DNA of 64,000 bases from Leptospira mtsangambouensis (GCF_004770475.1 NZ_RQHK01000002.1:1032001-1096000), one strand, 5' to 3'; shown: positions 20,190 to 28,866, counted from the first letter of the stretch. The notes: generated by a model from the letters alone, not told the origin. A program made the numbers and translations.

Positions 20190-21764
20190 TTAAAACTTTT
20201 TAGTTTTGGTTTTTGATTTTGATTCAGATACTTTCAATGCATCTTTTGATTCATTGGCAGGGAGAACCGTTTCTTCTTTAGGTTCTTCTTCCTCTTTTGC
20301 TTTTTCTACAGGAGGAAGTTGGCCTTGGACCAGTTTACTCAAATACACATTGATTTCTGGATCATTGTCTGTCACGAGTTGCCAAAAAGAGAAACCACCT
20401 AAATCGTATTTTCGCAGCAGATTCATTTTTTCTTCAAAGGCCCGGCGGTTCATATAAAAAGCAACACGATCACATCCACCACTAGTGTACCAAAGAGATG
20501 GATCTTCATACGCACGGTTTTTATGGATGTCAGAAAACTTGGATAAGTTTCGCCAGCTCGCTACCTTGTTTTCTTCGTTTAAGATACGATTGATATCAGT
20601 AGGTTGGCGATTTTTATGTGTCCCTGCTTTGATCCTTTGGGCATCAGAATGATAGATGGCTTTGGCAGATGCTTTACAATTCAGAGCCCAATCGTATCCG
20701 TAAGTAGGAATCGCCATATAGAGTTTATGTGTTGGCACTCTCTTTTTCGCGTAAGTGATAATGTCTTTTAACCAAACATTCGGTGCTTGGGGACCAGGTC
20801 CAGGGTTGTGGTACTTTCGTGGATGGAGTTCATAAGCCATAATTTTGACTCGGTCTGCGTGTTTGGCAAGAAAGGCATAGTCGTGGGTGGTTGGCCCTCT
20901 CCAATTTTCACGGAAGTCTAATGCGATAGGTTTCGATAAACCACGGCATTGGAGTTCCTTCTTTTTACTTTTTTCCGCAGGCGTTTTGGGATGCACTGCT
21001 ACCGAAATGAGTTTTCCTTTTTTATGAACTTCACGAGCAAGTAAAACAAAGAACTCTTCAAACTTTTCTTTTTTATCGCAAGACATCCCTTCGTAATCGA
21101 TATCGATCCCATCATAACCATAGGTCATAATCTCGTTTACGATGACTTGAATGTGGTGGTCACGGATGTCGTTACGTCCACCCATTCCAATATTTTCTTG
21201 GATTTTTTCTTTTGGATTTTCCCAACGAAAGATGGTCGGAATGATTTTTACTTTAGGATTGAGTGCACGGAGTTCCTGTACTCGTTCTTTTCTGGAAGAA
21301 CTGGACCAACTCGAAATGAGTTCCCCATTATTGGAAAGCCCACCTTTCATGGTATAAATAAAAGGATGGATTTCATTGTAAAGATGGACTGTCTTTTTCA
21401 TGGCAGTCCAATCGGTGGACCAAGCAGAAGAGCGGAAACTTACGTTCTCGTCAGGAACAAAACCAGGCAATTCCACAGATTCCTCAGGGGAATCGCTGTT
21501 TGTTTGGTTTTCTCCGTTTTCCTTGGTTTCCATCTCCGATGGAGTTCCGAGAGAAGGAGTGGATGCTTCCACAACACTGGGATTCGCATTCCCGGCTTTG
21601 GCAGTGTCTTTTAAAACAAGAGCCGTTCCATCATTTTGGATTAAGTTCATTCCTAAATAAAAGGAGATGGCGGAAAGAAATACCCAAGAGGCAAATAAGA
21701 GAGTATATTTAGCTGCATTCGACAGCGGACGATTCGGTGTGGATGGGTTTTCTTTTTCGGACAT
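20190..21764 (-). CDS. Glycoside hydrolase family 18 protein, membrane-anchored
   Basis: A 524-residue protein with one N-terminal membrane helix (about 19-41), a Ser/Glu-rich linker, a GH18 TIM barrel (about 115-470) and a charged Lys/Glu-rich tail. The catalytic motif DGIDIDYEGM is intact with E225 as the general acid, so hydrolase activity is plausible. Other landmarks are KIIPTIFRW, VKIMAYEL and GGFSFWQL, the last being the barrel-closing Trp region. The style is closer to spore-germination YaaH-like GH18 members than to secreted chitinases, so the substrate could be peptidoglycan or another N-acetylglucosamine polymer. Confidence 0.85.
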   Translation of the reverse strand: MSEKENPSTPNRPLSNAAKYTLLFASWVFLSAISFYLGMNLIQNDGTALVLKDTAKAGNANPSVVEASTPSLGTPSEMETKENGENQTNSDSPEESVELPGFVPDENVSFRSSAWSTDWTAMKKTVHLYNEIHPFIYTMKGGLSNNGELISSWSSSSRKERVQELRALNPKVKIIPTIFRWENPKEKIQENIGMGGRNDIRDHHIQVIVNEIMTYGYDGIDIDYEGMSCDKKEKFEEFFVLLAREVHKKGKLISVAVHPKTPAEKSKKKELQCRGLSKPIALDFRENWRGPTTHDYAFLAKHADRVKIMAYELHPRKYHNPGPGPQAPNVWLKDIITYAKKRVPTHKLYMAIPTYGYDWALNCKASAKAIYHSDAQRIKAGTHKNRQPTDINRILNEENKVASWRNLSKFSDIHKNRAYEDPSLWYTSGGCDRVAFYMNRRAFEEKMNLLRKYDLGGFSFWQLVTDNDPEINVYLSKLVQGQLPPVEKAKEEEEPKEETVLPANESKDALKVSESKSKTKTKKF

Positions 21765-21813
21765 AAATTACTTCTAGTATGATTATCGATCGTATGATAA
21801 AAAAAGAGTAGAG

Positions 21814-21858
21814 AATTATGGAACCACTCACTACCTATTTCTCATCCCATAATTTTTT
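21814..21858 (+). promoter_or_regulatory. Leader hairpin with T-run upstream of queuosine-precursor transporter
   Basis: AATTATGG pairs with CCATAATT across a 25-base loop and the right arm runs straight into TTTTTT. The arrangement looks like an intrinsic terminator placed about 50 bases before the start codon, that is, inside the probable leader. No terminated plus-strand gene lies upstream, since the neighbouring gene is divergent. It may be an attenuator. I do not see a known preQ1 aptamer consensus. Confidence 0.35.
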
Positions 21859-21907
21859 AACCAGGAATCTCTCCTAGTCGAAATTAAAAAGAAAGGAAAA
21901 AGATATT

Positions 21908-22618
21908 ATGCATCTTCTCAAACAAAAACCGGTGATTCTTTATACGGTTCTTCTTAGTTTTTTTCTCACCTTTCTCCTTCTTGCCGAACTCACAGGTAGT
22001 AAATTATTTTTTGCCTTCGGGTTTACGATGACGATGGGGGTTATCCCTTTTCCTGTTACCTTTATCATCACGGATTTACTCAATGAATATTATGGTCGCA
22101 AAGTGGTTAGAGCTACTACCTTTCTTGGCATGGTGATGATTGGTTTTGCTTACCTCCTCATCGTGATCGATATCCAAATTCCCGCAAGTCCTGAGTCACC
22201 CATTGATGATGCCTCCTTTGAACGGGTGTTTGCCAATTCCGGACTTGTGATCCTTGGTTCCATCATCGCTTATGTAATTGGCCAGATGATTGACCTTCAC
22301 ACCTTTCATTTCCTTCGTAAAAAAACGGGAGGAAAACATATCTGGCTACGTGCCACAGGATCTACCGTCATCTCGCAACTCATCGATTCTTATGTGGTCA
22401 TCTTCATCGCCCTTGGAAAATACCATCCCGTTTCCAAACTGATCTCCATTGCCAATACAAACTTTCTTTATAAATTGGGAGTGGCCATTCTCATCACACC
22501 ACTTCTTTATGCCATCCATATCTACATTGATCGTTACTTAGGAGAAACATTGAAAAAACAAATGTTTAGTGCAGCAATGGAAGAAGAAGGACTAGAGTCC
22601 ACCATTCAACCAGGGTAA
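21908..22618 (+). CDS. Queuosine precursor transporter (YhhQ/VUT family)
   Basis: A 236-residue inner-membrane protein with about six helices belonging to the YhhQ family, which imports preQ0/preQ1 for queuosine tRNA modification. Typical stretches include LLAELTGSKLF, ITDLLNEYYG near helix 2 and the YVIGQMIDLHTFHFLRKKTGG segment, followed by LRATGSTVISQLIDS. A Shine-Dalgarno sequence AAAGGAAAAAG precedes the ATG. The GDPD gene follows at 8 bases, suggesting an operon, although the two functions have no obvious link. The family is clear; the exact substrate is inferred. Confidence 0.88.
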   Translation: MHLLKQKPVILYTVLLSFFLTFLLLAELTGSKLFFAFGFTMTMGVIPFPVTFIITDLLNEYYGRKVVRATTFLGMVMIGFAYLLIVIDIQIPASPESPIDDASFERVFANSGLVILGSIIAYVIGQMIDLHTFHFLRKKTGGKHIWLRATGSTVISQLIDSYVVIFIALGKYHPVSKLISIANTNFLYKLGVAILITPLLYAIHIYIDRYLGETLKKQMFSAAMEEEGLESTIQPG

Positions 22619-22626
22619 GGGAGAAT

Positions 22627-23397
22627 ATGTTCCAACCAAGAATCGAAAGACTCAAAACCATTTTGGGAAATGGTCCAGCGAATATTGGGCACAGGGGCGC
22701 TCGTGGACTTGCACCCGAAAACACCCTTGTATCTTTTCTTGTCGGTGCAGAATCCACAAGGTTTTTTGAATTGGATACCATGCTTTGTGCCTCAGGAGAA
22801 CTTGTGGTCATCCATGACTTTACAGTCGATCGTACAACTGACGGTGAAGGAAAAGTCTCTGCATATAAATACCGCGACTTAGCTGAACTGGATGCGGGGA
22901 GTTTTTTTGATGAAGCCTTTGAAGGGGAACAAATTCCCACTCTCTCACAAGTGATCCAAACTCTTCCAGAGAACACAGTTTTCGATATTGAAATGAAAAG
23001 TGAAGGGAACCCAGAAGAAAGAAAGGCACTGGCTCTGGCCCTTGTGAAACTCATTCGGAAATGGAAACTTAGCAATCGAATTTGGGTGAGTAGTTTTGAT
23101 TGGGATCTTGTGGATCTCATTCGCAAAGAGGATCCAGAAGTACTACGTGGCCTTCTTGTCGAAAAAGGAGATTCGCTAAACAAGAATTATATGGACTATG
23201 AGCCAGATTTGATCCTTCCACATCTTTCTGCTTGCTCCATGGAATTTGTAGATGAATTAAAGGCAAAATCTCTTCTGGTGATTCCTTATACCACCAATAC
23301 GGAAGATGAATGGAAGGCACTCCTTACTGCCGGAGTGGCGGGCCTTATTACCGATTACCCTGACCTTTTGGCAACTTACTTAGAATCTAAAAAATAA
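22627..23397 (+). CDS. Glycerophosphodiester phosphodiesterase
   Basis: A 256-residue GDPD-family enzyme that splits glycerophosphodiesters into glycerol-3-phosphate and an alcohol. The catalytic elements are present: IGHRGARGLAPENT with H22, R23 and the Glu metal ligand, ELDTM with another metal ligand, and VIHDFTVDRTT with the second catalytic His. No signal peptide is seen, so it is cytoplasmic (UgpQ-like). GGGAGA precedes the ATG. The 3' end overlaps the converging VOC gene by 22 bases. Confidence 0.93.
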   Translation: MFQPRIERLKTILGNGPANIGHRGARGLAPENTLVSFLVGAESTRFFELDTMLCASGELVVIHDFTVDRTTDGEGKVSAYKYRDLAELDAGSFFDEAFEGEQIPTLSQVIQTLPENTVFDIEMKSEGNPEERKALALALVKLIRKWKLSNRIWVSSFDWDLVDLIRKEDPEVLRGLLVEKGDSLNKNYMDYEPDLILPHLSACSMEFVDELKAKSLLVIPYTTNTEDEWKALLTAGVAGLITDYPDLLATYLESKK

Positions 23398-23747
23398 ATC
23401 CAAATCCAGTTCTCCCAAGGGTCTTCATACAAAGAATAATTCTTCCCTGGTATTTGTTCGACTAACTTCAAAGTGGAAAGTTGAGGATGGTTTTGAACCG
23501 TTTCGGGCAAACATTGAATGGTAATGGTCCCTGGTCGCACGGGGCAATGTTCTGTATTTTTGGAAAAGACTATGGTTTGGCCAGTTGTAAGTTTCAATTC
23601 GGAATGGCCAAAACTTTCTTTTAGAAGAGTTCCACCCAAAAACGATTGGTAAAACTGTGCTGGGATCGCAGTATTTTCTCCACCGAATAAATTCACCGAA
23701 AAAAACTGAGGGAGGACTAAATCCATGTTTTTATTTTCTATCATCAT
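23376..23747 (-). CDS. VOC (glyoxalase/bleomycin resistance fold) protein
   Basis: A small protein of 123 residues, or 116 if Met8 (MDLVLPQFF) is the real start; neither ATG has a convincing Shine-Dalgarno sequence. The pattern of a phenylalanine-rich first strand, FYQSFLGGTLL, GQTIVFSK and a terminal YEDPWENWIWIY matches the paired beta-alpha-beta-beta-beta units of the VOC superfamily, where the PxGN/PWxN-like turn precedes the last strand. The metal-ligand set is not clear, so no reaction can be named. It overlaps the converging GDPD gene. Confidence 0.6.
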   Translation of the reverse strand: MMIENKNMDLVLPQFFSVNLFGGENTAIPAQFYQSFLGGTLLKESFGHSELKLTTGQTIVFSKNTEHCPVRPGTITIQCLPETVQNHPQLSTLKLVEQIPGKNYSLYEDPWENWIWIYFLDSK

Positions 23748-23792
23748 CCAAGGAACTCTACCTTAAGTTTGAGAATTTTATTTAAGAATCCT

Positions 23793-25154
23793 ATGTCGAT
23801 CCAAACCCCGTCTAAATTTTCCTTTTTTTTGTTTTTTTCCATTTCATCCATCATTAACTTTTTGTTATGCGAAACCATATATTTTGAATCCATTCATTCG
23901 GCTGATCATTTATACCTTCCCTTATTACTGAAGGATCTGGTTTCTGGGAAAGGGATAGGGCATTGGTATCTCCCACCTTCTCCTTATTTTTTCCCGGACC
24001 TTTTGATTGATTTGGTTCTTTTTCCCTTTGTCCCTTTTTTATACCTTCCGAGTTTTTATGGAACCTTCCAAATGTTTTTTGTCCTTCTTGGGATTGCCAT
24101 TTTTATTTCATTCTATACAACAAAATCGAAATCATTAGAATTTTTGTACTGCTTTGAATTTCTATTGGTTATATTTTCACTCATCGGATATGGATTAGGT
24201 GACAAACCCCTTCCTTTTAGTTATTTTTTTTCTGGGGCTCATCATAGTTCGGGATTTTTTTTCTCTCTATTTCTCACAATCTATCTATATTCATTGTTAA
24301 ACGATAAAGCAAAAAGGAAATCCAGGTCCTCGCAGGTTTTACCACTTCCTTTGGTTTTCATTTTTTTCTTCGGCTTTTCGCTCCTCTATCTCTCCGATCG
24401 ATTTTCCTTTGCTGTCGGCGTGATTAGTTTTTTTGTGGTTCGGATTTGGAATTTGGAAATTCCTTTTGCTGATCGAATTTCATATTTTAAAGAAAAACGA
24501 TTTTGGATTTTGGCAATGTTTTTCCTTTTTTGGAATGAACTCATTTTCTTTGGATTCAAAGATAGTTTATCCATTCCCAGTAGTTTCCAAACTTTATTCA
24601 CCTACCTAAACAAACTGAATCCAAAAGAAGTGATTACACTTTCGGGAACTTATCTTTTTGATTTTTCAAAACATATTTTTTACCAAGGAAAGTCCCTTCT
24701 CATTTTAACTGGACTGGTCTTTTTCAGTTTTACTAGATTCCCAAAATTAAACCAACACTTGCTCCTTGTTTTTTTTCCTGTCCTTTTGATGCTTTTACTC
24801 ACTATAGGAAGGTTTACCTACCTCCACCCTTATCCCATTCGGTATTTGTTCCCTCTTCTCTTCTTTTCTCTTCTGGGAATCACCTGGGTATTTTTTCCCA
24901 TTTTGCAAAAGATAAATCCGAAGGCCCCCGTTTTGGTTCTTTTGCTACTTTCAGGGATCCTTTTCTTTTTTCCATTTCCCCGAGAGAAAACCAAGGCCTA
25001 CTTCACCCAAATCACCGAAACAAAAGTCCCTTACGATTTAGAAAAGCCCATCCGGTTTTGGAGTGAAGGGAGAAAAACTCCCATTCCTATAGGCAAGGAT
25101 GGGAAACCCTACCATTGGATCACGGGTGCATTCCATACGCACTTGACAGAGTGA
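23793..25154 (+). CDS. Polytopic membrane protein, possibly GT-C-like
   Basis: A 453-residue protein with about ten membrane helices and very high Phe/Leu content, from the ATG at 23793; an in-frame TTG eight codons earlier is less likely. After the first helix comes a loop with ESIHSADHLYLPLLL and then PPSPYFFPD. An acidic residue in that first loop and a large multi-helix body recall GT-C glycosyltransferases that use polyprenyl-linked sugars, but no diagnostic motif is certain. The C-terminal segment after the last helix is short and soluble. It precedes leuA by 24 bases without an obvious functional link. Function unknown. Confidence 0.6.
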   Translation: MSIQTPSKFSFFLFFSISSIINFLLCETIYFESIHSADHLYLPLLLKDLVSGKGIGHWYLPPSPYFFPDLLIDLVLFPFVPFLYLPSFYGTFQMFFVLLGIAIFISFYTTKSKSLEFLYCFEFLLVIFSLIGYGLGDKPLPFSYFFSGAHHSSGFFFSLFLTIYLYSLLNDKAKRKSRSSQVLPLPLVFIFFFGFSLLYLSDRFSFAVGVISFFVVRIWNLEIPFADRISYFKEKRFWILAMFFLFWNELIFFGFKDSLSIPSSFQTLFTYLNKLNPKEVITLSGTYLFDFSKHIFYQGKSLLILTGLVFFSFTRFPKLNQHLLLVFFPVLLMLLLTIGRFTYLHPYPIRYLFPLLFFSLLGITWVFFPILQKINPKAPVLVLLLLSGILFFFPFPREKTKAYFTQITETKVPYDLEKPIRFWSEGRKTPIPIGKDGKPYHWITGAFHTHLTE

Positions 25155-25178
25155 AGCGAGCGTATGATCTGGAAGTAG

Positions 25179-26681
25179 ATGGAAGATTACGTACGCATAT
25201 TTGATACCACACTTAGGGATGGGGAACAGTGCCCAGGGGCCGCTATGAGCGAAGATGAAAAGGTGGAAATTGCCCTACACCTTGCCCGTATGAAGGTGGA
25301 TATCATCGAGGCAGGATTTCCCGTTTCTTCTCCCGTTCAATTCAAAGCAGTGGAACGCATCGCACGTGAAATTGAAGGTCCTATCATCTGTGGACTGGCC
25401 CGTGCCCTTCGACCTGATTTAGAAGCAGCTCGCGATGCCCTAAAACCTGCCAAACTAAAACGCATTCATACCTTTATTGCTTCTTCTCCCATCCACATGA
25501 AACATAAACTTGGGAAGTCTCCTTCGGAAGTATTAGAGATGGCAAGAGTGGCTGTAAAAATGGCTAGAGACTTTGTCACCGATGTGGAATTTTCACCAGA
25601 AGATGCCACTCGCTCCGAATGGGAGTTCTTGCGTGAGTTAGTGGAAGCTGTCATCGAAGAAGGTGCCACTACCATCAATATCCCAGACACTGTTGGTTAT
25701 ACAACCCCACAAGAATATATGGATCTTTTTCGTTTCTTAAAAAAGGAAGTGAAAGGAGCCGACAAAGTGATTTTTTCTGCCCATTGCCATAACGACCTTG
25801 GACTTGCCGTTGCGAACTCTCTAGCAACCGTTCTTGCTGGTGGTCGTCAGATTGAATGTACAATCAACGGGATCGGAGAAAGAGCCGGAAACACAGCTAT
25901 GGAAGAAGTGGTGATGGCTCTCAAAACAAGAAAAGATGCTTTTGGTGTGGAAACAAAAATTGATTCTACTCTCATCACTCGTGGATCTCATTTGGTAAAA
26001 ACCATCACAGGTATGGTGGTCCAACCTAACAAAGCCATTGTGGGAGCAAATGCTTTTGCGCATGAATCTGGAATCCACCAAGATGGAGTGATTAAAAATA
26101 GACAAACCTATGAAATTATGACTCCGGAATCTGTGGGACTCAAATCCAATCGTATGGTTCTTGGACGCCATTCCGGAAGGGCAGGTTTTAAAGACCGAGT
26201 CATTCGTATGGGATTTGATCCCAAACCGGAAGAAATTGACAATGCCTACAATCGTTTCCTAGAGATTGCTGATAAAAAAAAGGAAGTATTCGATGAAGAC
26301 ATCGCTGCTTTATTCCAAGCAGAGATTAGCAGGTCCCAAGTGGATGAAAAATATCGTCTCCTTTCTTTTGAACAAAATACTGGTTCCAACCAAACTCCAA
26401 GTTCCAAAATTTCTTTGTTCATCAAAGGAGAGACCAAGTTCTCGGAAGCCCACGGAGATGGTCCAGTCGATAGCATATTCAAAGCAATTAATATGGCCAC
26501 TGGCCTTTCCCCACTCCTCTCAAGACTTGTGATCTCACCGGTAACAGAAGGAACAGATGCGATGGCAGAAGCTTCAGTCACGTTAGAAGACGGCGAACGT
26601 AGGGTGGTTGGAAAAGGGGATTCTACCGATATCATTGAAGCTTGTGCCAAAGCGTATATCAATGCTTTGAACCGGTTGTGA
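25179..26681 (+). CDS. leuA: 2-isopropylmalate synthase
   Basis: A 500-residue enzyme that condenses acetyl-CoA with 2-oxoisovalerate in leucine synthesis. The HMGL-like barrel has FDTTLRDGEQCPGAAM at the N-terminus and metal ligands in SAHCHNDLG. NGIGERAGNTAMEEVVMAL is the glycine-rich loop, and AHESGIHQDG lies in the linker region. The C-terminal 130 residues form the LeuA regulatory domain that binds leucine in the family, ending IEACAKAYINALNRL. Leptospires also have citramalate synthase, but its N-terminus differs (LDVTLRDGEQTRG type), so leuA fits better. hisC follows after 4 bases. Confidence 0.95.
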   Translation: MEDYVRIFDTTLRDGEQCPGAAMSEDEKVEIALHLARMKVDIIEAGFPVSSPVQFKAVERIAREIEGPIICGLARALRPDLEAARDALKPAKLKRIHTFIASSPIHMKHKLGKSPSEVLEMARVAVKMARDFVTDVEFSPEDATRSEWEFLRELVEAVIEEGATTINIPDTVGYTTPQEYMDLFRFLKKEVKGADKVIFSAHCHNDLGLAVANSLATVLAGGRQIECTINGIGERAGNTAMEEVVMALKTRKDAFGVETKIDSTLITRGSHLVKTITGMVVQPNKAIVGANAFAHESGIHQDGVIKNRQTYEIMTPESVGLKSNRMVLGRHSGRAGFKDRVIRMGFDPKPEEIDNAYNRFLEIADKKKEVFDEDIAALFQAEISRSQVDEKYRLLSFEQNTGSNQTPSSKISLFIKGETKFSEAHGDGPVDSIFKAINMATGLSPLLSRLVISPVTEGTDAMAEASVTLEDGERRVVGKGDSTDIIEACAKAYINALNRL

Positions 26682-26685
26682 TTTT

Positions 26686-27780
26686 ATGAAAACCGAAACC
26701 AAACTTTTTTCGATCGAGTCTCTGGTTCGTAAGGAACTACTCACGTACAAACCGTATACACCTGGGGAACAACCGGGCCTCAGTACAACAACAATCAAAC
26801 TCAATACAAACGAAAACCCTTACCCACCTTCTCCTAAAATCAAAGAAGCCGTAGACAAAGTATTGGAGACAGGTGTTTTACGAAAGTATCCCAACTACCA
26901 CGGAAGAAAACTTCAGGAACTCATTGCAAAAGACTACAATTTAGACCCGGATCAAGTATTAGTCACCAATGGATCTGATGAAGCCTTACGTTTGTTATTC
27001 CAAGCCCTCATTGGCCCAGGAGATGTGGTTGTTGCCCCAGACCCAACCTATTCCTTTTATCCGGTTCTTACCGAACAGATGATGGTGGGAGCTACTTACA
27101 AAGCCATTCCCCTTAAATCCGACTTACATTTTGATTTTGAATCCTTGGAAAAAGAACAAGGAAAACTACTTTGTTTTGCTCATCCGAATGCGCCTACTGG
27201 TGTGGAAGAACCCAAAGAAAAACTTTTAAATTTAGTAAAAAGTTTTTCCGGAGTCGTTTTATCTGATGAGGCATATATTGATTTTACAGAGCCTAACTCT
27301 AGTTTGCTCTCAGAAATCAAAAACTATCCCAATTTAGTGGTATCTAGAACCTTCTCGAAATCCTATGCCCTAGCTGGTCTACGTGTTGGGTATTTAGTTG
27401 GGTCACTGGAAGTCATTTCCTGGATCCGCAAACTCAAAGATTCTTATAATGTGGGAATTTTAGAACAAGTTGTGGCAGAGGTTTCTTATGCGGACAAAGA
27501 ATACTTTTTGGAAAAACGAACTCTAGTCATTTCAGAAAGGACAAAACTAAAAAAGGAATTGGAATCTCTTGGTTTTACCATTCCCGATTCCTCTACTAAT
27601 TTTTTATTCTGCAAACCAAAGTTAGGTGTTTCTCCAGAGAGTTTGTATTTACAACTAAAAGAAAAAAACATCCTCATTCGGTATTTTTCCACCGGAATTT
27701 CCAAAGATTATATACGAATTACCATTGGAACAAAAGAGGAAAATACAAAACTATTAGAAACCATTCGTGAGTTGGTCTAA
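26686..27780 (+). CDS. hisC: Histidinol-phosphate aminotransferase
   Basis: A 364-residue PLP-dependent class I/II aminotransferase converting imidazole-acetol phosphate to histidinol phosphate. LNTNENPYPPSP near the start and TNGSDEALRLLF are characteristic of HisC. The PLP lysine sits in SRTFSKSYALAGLRVGYLVG, and FSTGISKDYIRITIG gives the substrate-phosphate Arg. Length is standard. It directly follows leuA, so leucine and histidine genes share an operon here while hisD is 26 kb away. Confidence 0.95.
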   Translation: MKTETKLFSIESLVRKELLTYKPYTPGEQPGLSTTTIKLNTNENPYPPSPKIKEAVDKVLETGVLRKYPNYHGRKLQELIAKDYNLDPDQVLVTNGSDEALRLLFQALIGPGDVVVAPDPTYSFYPVLTEQMMVGATYKAIPLKSDLHFDFESLEKEQGKLLCFAHPNAPTGVEEPKEKLLNLVKSFSGVVLSDEAYIDFTEPNSSLLSEIKNYPNLVVSRTFSKSYALAGLRVGYLVGSLEVISWIRKLKDSYNVGILEQVVAEVSYADKEYFLEKRTLVISERTKLKKELESLGFTIPDSSTNFLFCKPKLGVSPESLYLQLKEKNILIRYFSTGISKDYIRITIGTKEENTKLLETIRELV

Positions 27781-27814
27781 AAAAACCCGGTGCACCTTTG
27801 CAGGTACCCGGGTT
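27778..27814 (-). terminator. Rho-independent terminator of the small heat shock operon
   Basis: Reading the minus strand, AACCCGG and CCGGGTT form a seven-base-pair outer stem, with AGGT/ACCT inside it and a four-base loop, followed by seven T residues. It lies just after the second heat shock gene on that strand. The plus-strand side lacks a T-run, so it would serve hisC poorly. Confidence 0.8.
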
Positions 27815-27857
27815 CGCAATTAAATTCTCTTTCGATTTACCAAACACCAAAGAGATT

Positions 27858-28256
27858 TTATTTCTGGATTTCGATTTTTGTTTTTTTAGGTTCCATTTTG
27901 GGAATGGTTAACTCTAAAATTCCATTTTTCATTTTGGCAGTGGCCTTATCTGAATGGATTGCTTTGCCTATGGTAAACTTGCGGTAGTAGTTTCCTTCTC
28001 TGTATTCTGCAAGTCGCACTTGGCCGCGAGATTCTTCCACCGGAACAAATTTACCTTCCAAAATCAATTGGTCTTTTTCAATGGATATGTCCACCGAGGA
28101 TTGGTCCACTCCAGGCATTTCTACAAAGAACAAAATGGCCTCTTCTGTTTCCAATACATCCACGTTAGGTGAATAAACACGAGTGGTTAACTTTTGGTCC
28201 TTACCTTCGACGGTCTCTGAAACGTTTCCATGATTTTCTTTTGTCAGTGTATTCAT
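27858..28256 (-). CDS. Small heat shock protein (Hsp20/alpha-crystallin)
   Basis: A 132-residue ATP-independent holdase chaperone. The alpha-crystallin domain spans about residues 40-125, with FFVEMPGVDQSSVDISIEKDQL at its start and the conserved end strand NGILELTIPK. The basic C-terminus includes the pairing residues after the domain (KMEPKKTKIEIQK). A strong Shine-Dalgarno sequence, AAGGAGATAAG, precedes the ATG. It is the second gene of a two-gene operon and differs clearly from its neighbour, which suggests hetero-oligomers or divided duties. Confidence 0.93.
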   Translation of the reverse strand: MNTLTKENHGNVSETVEGKDQKLTTRVYSPNVDVLETEEAILFFVEMPGVDQSSVDISIEKDQLILEGKFVPVEESRGQVRLAEYREGNYYRKFTIGKAIHSDKATAKMKNGILELTIPKMEPKKTKIEIQK

Positions 28257-28267
28257 AACTTATCTCC

Positions 28268-28711
28268 TTACCCAAGTGTGATGGATACTTTTTTAGGTTT
28301 ATCTTCTTCTCTACGAGGAAGATGGATGTTTAAAATTCCATTGGTGAATTTTGCAAGGACATGTTCCGAATCAACTCGAAACGGTAATTCTAAAGTCCTG
28401 TGGAATTCTCCATTAAAAATCTCCCGGCGTAAGACTTCCGTTCCTTCGGCGAGTTCTTCTGATTTTTTCTTTCCGTGGATCGAAAGAAGATTGTCCTTTA
28501 CATTGATTTCAATTTGGTCTGGTTCGAGTCCCGGAAGTAAACAAGTCACAAGGGCCTCATCTTCCTTTGTATAAACATTCACTGGAGGGAAATTGGACGA
28601 AGATCCAAATTGACTGTCTAAAATAGAACGAGTCAACTCATCGTTCAGTCTGTCAAAATCTCTCCAGAACTGATTTGCTTTTGTTTGTGGGTCTAGAATT
28701 CGGAACAACAT
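28268..28711 (-). CDS. Small heat shock protein (Hsp20/alpha-crystallin), first of pair
   Basis: A 147-residue holdase chaperone of the Hsp20 family. The start MLFRILDP at 28711 is chosen over two upstream options because GAGGAG lies seven bases before it; the earlier ATG would be only one base away from that site. The alpha-crystallin domain covers about residues 45-140, with CLLPGLEPDQIEINVKDN, a Gly-rich turn around HGKKKSEE, and NGILNIHLPRREE at the end. An inverted repeat matching the HrcA operator (CIRCE) lies just upstream, so heat-inducible repression by HrcA is expected. Confidence 0.93.
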   Translation of the reverse strand: MLFRILDPQTKANQFWRDFDRLNDELTRSILDSQFGSSSNFPPVNVYTKEDEALVTCLLPGLEPDQIEINVKDNLLSIHGKKKSEELAEGTEVLRREIFNGEFHRTLELPFRVDSEHVLAKFTNGILNIHLPRREEDKPKKVSITLG

Positions 28712-28725
28712 GCTCATTCTCCTCT

Positions 28726-28752
28726 TTAGCACTCATTAAGCACGACTGCTAT
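28726..28752 (-). promoter_or_regulatory. CIRCE-like HrcA operator of the small heat shock operon
   Basis: Plus-strand TTAGCACTC, a 9-base spacer and GACTGCTAT match the CIRCE consensus TTAGCACTC-N9-GAGTGCTAA at 9/9 and 7/9 positions. It lies between the candidate promoter and the ribosome binding site, the usual place for this operator. A third half-site-like sequence TTAGCAATC (8/9) sits at 28758-28766, overlapping the -10 element. Confidence 0.8.
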
Positions 28753-28762
28753 TTCAATTAGC

Positions 28763-28791
28763 AATCTATACTTTTGACTGCCAATCGTCAA
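28763..28791 (-). promoter_or_regulatory. Candidate vegetative promoter of the small heat shock operon
   Basis: On the minus strand TTGACG and TAGATT are separated by 17 bases, giving five of six and four of six matches to the vegetative consensus. Transcription would begin near 28756, just before the CIRCE-like operator, which fits HrcA repression. Confidence 0.55.
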
Positions 28792-28866
28792 GAATGTTTT
28801 CTATTTTAGCCGTTTTTGGAAAAAAAATTTTGTCTCGCACGATGGGCCCAGTGATGCTGGAATCCA

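Noticed and set aside
21765..21907. A preQ1 riboswitch before the queuosine-precursor transporter
   Set aside because: Neither the class I A-rich tail with its C-rich loop nor a class II layout is visible; only an attenuator-like hairpin is left as a candidate.
25179..26681. Citramalate synthase (cimA) instead of leuA
   Set aside because: The N-terminal sequence FDTTLRDGEQCPGAAM and the C-terminal regulatory domain fit isopropylmalate synthase better than the leptospiral citramalate synthase I know.
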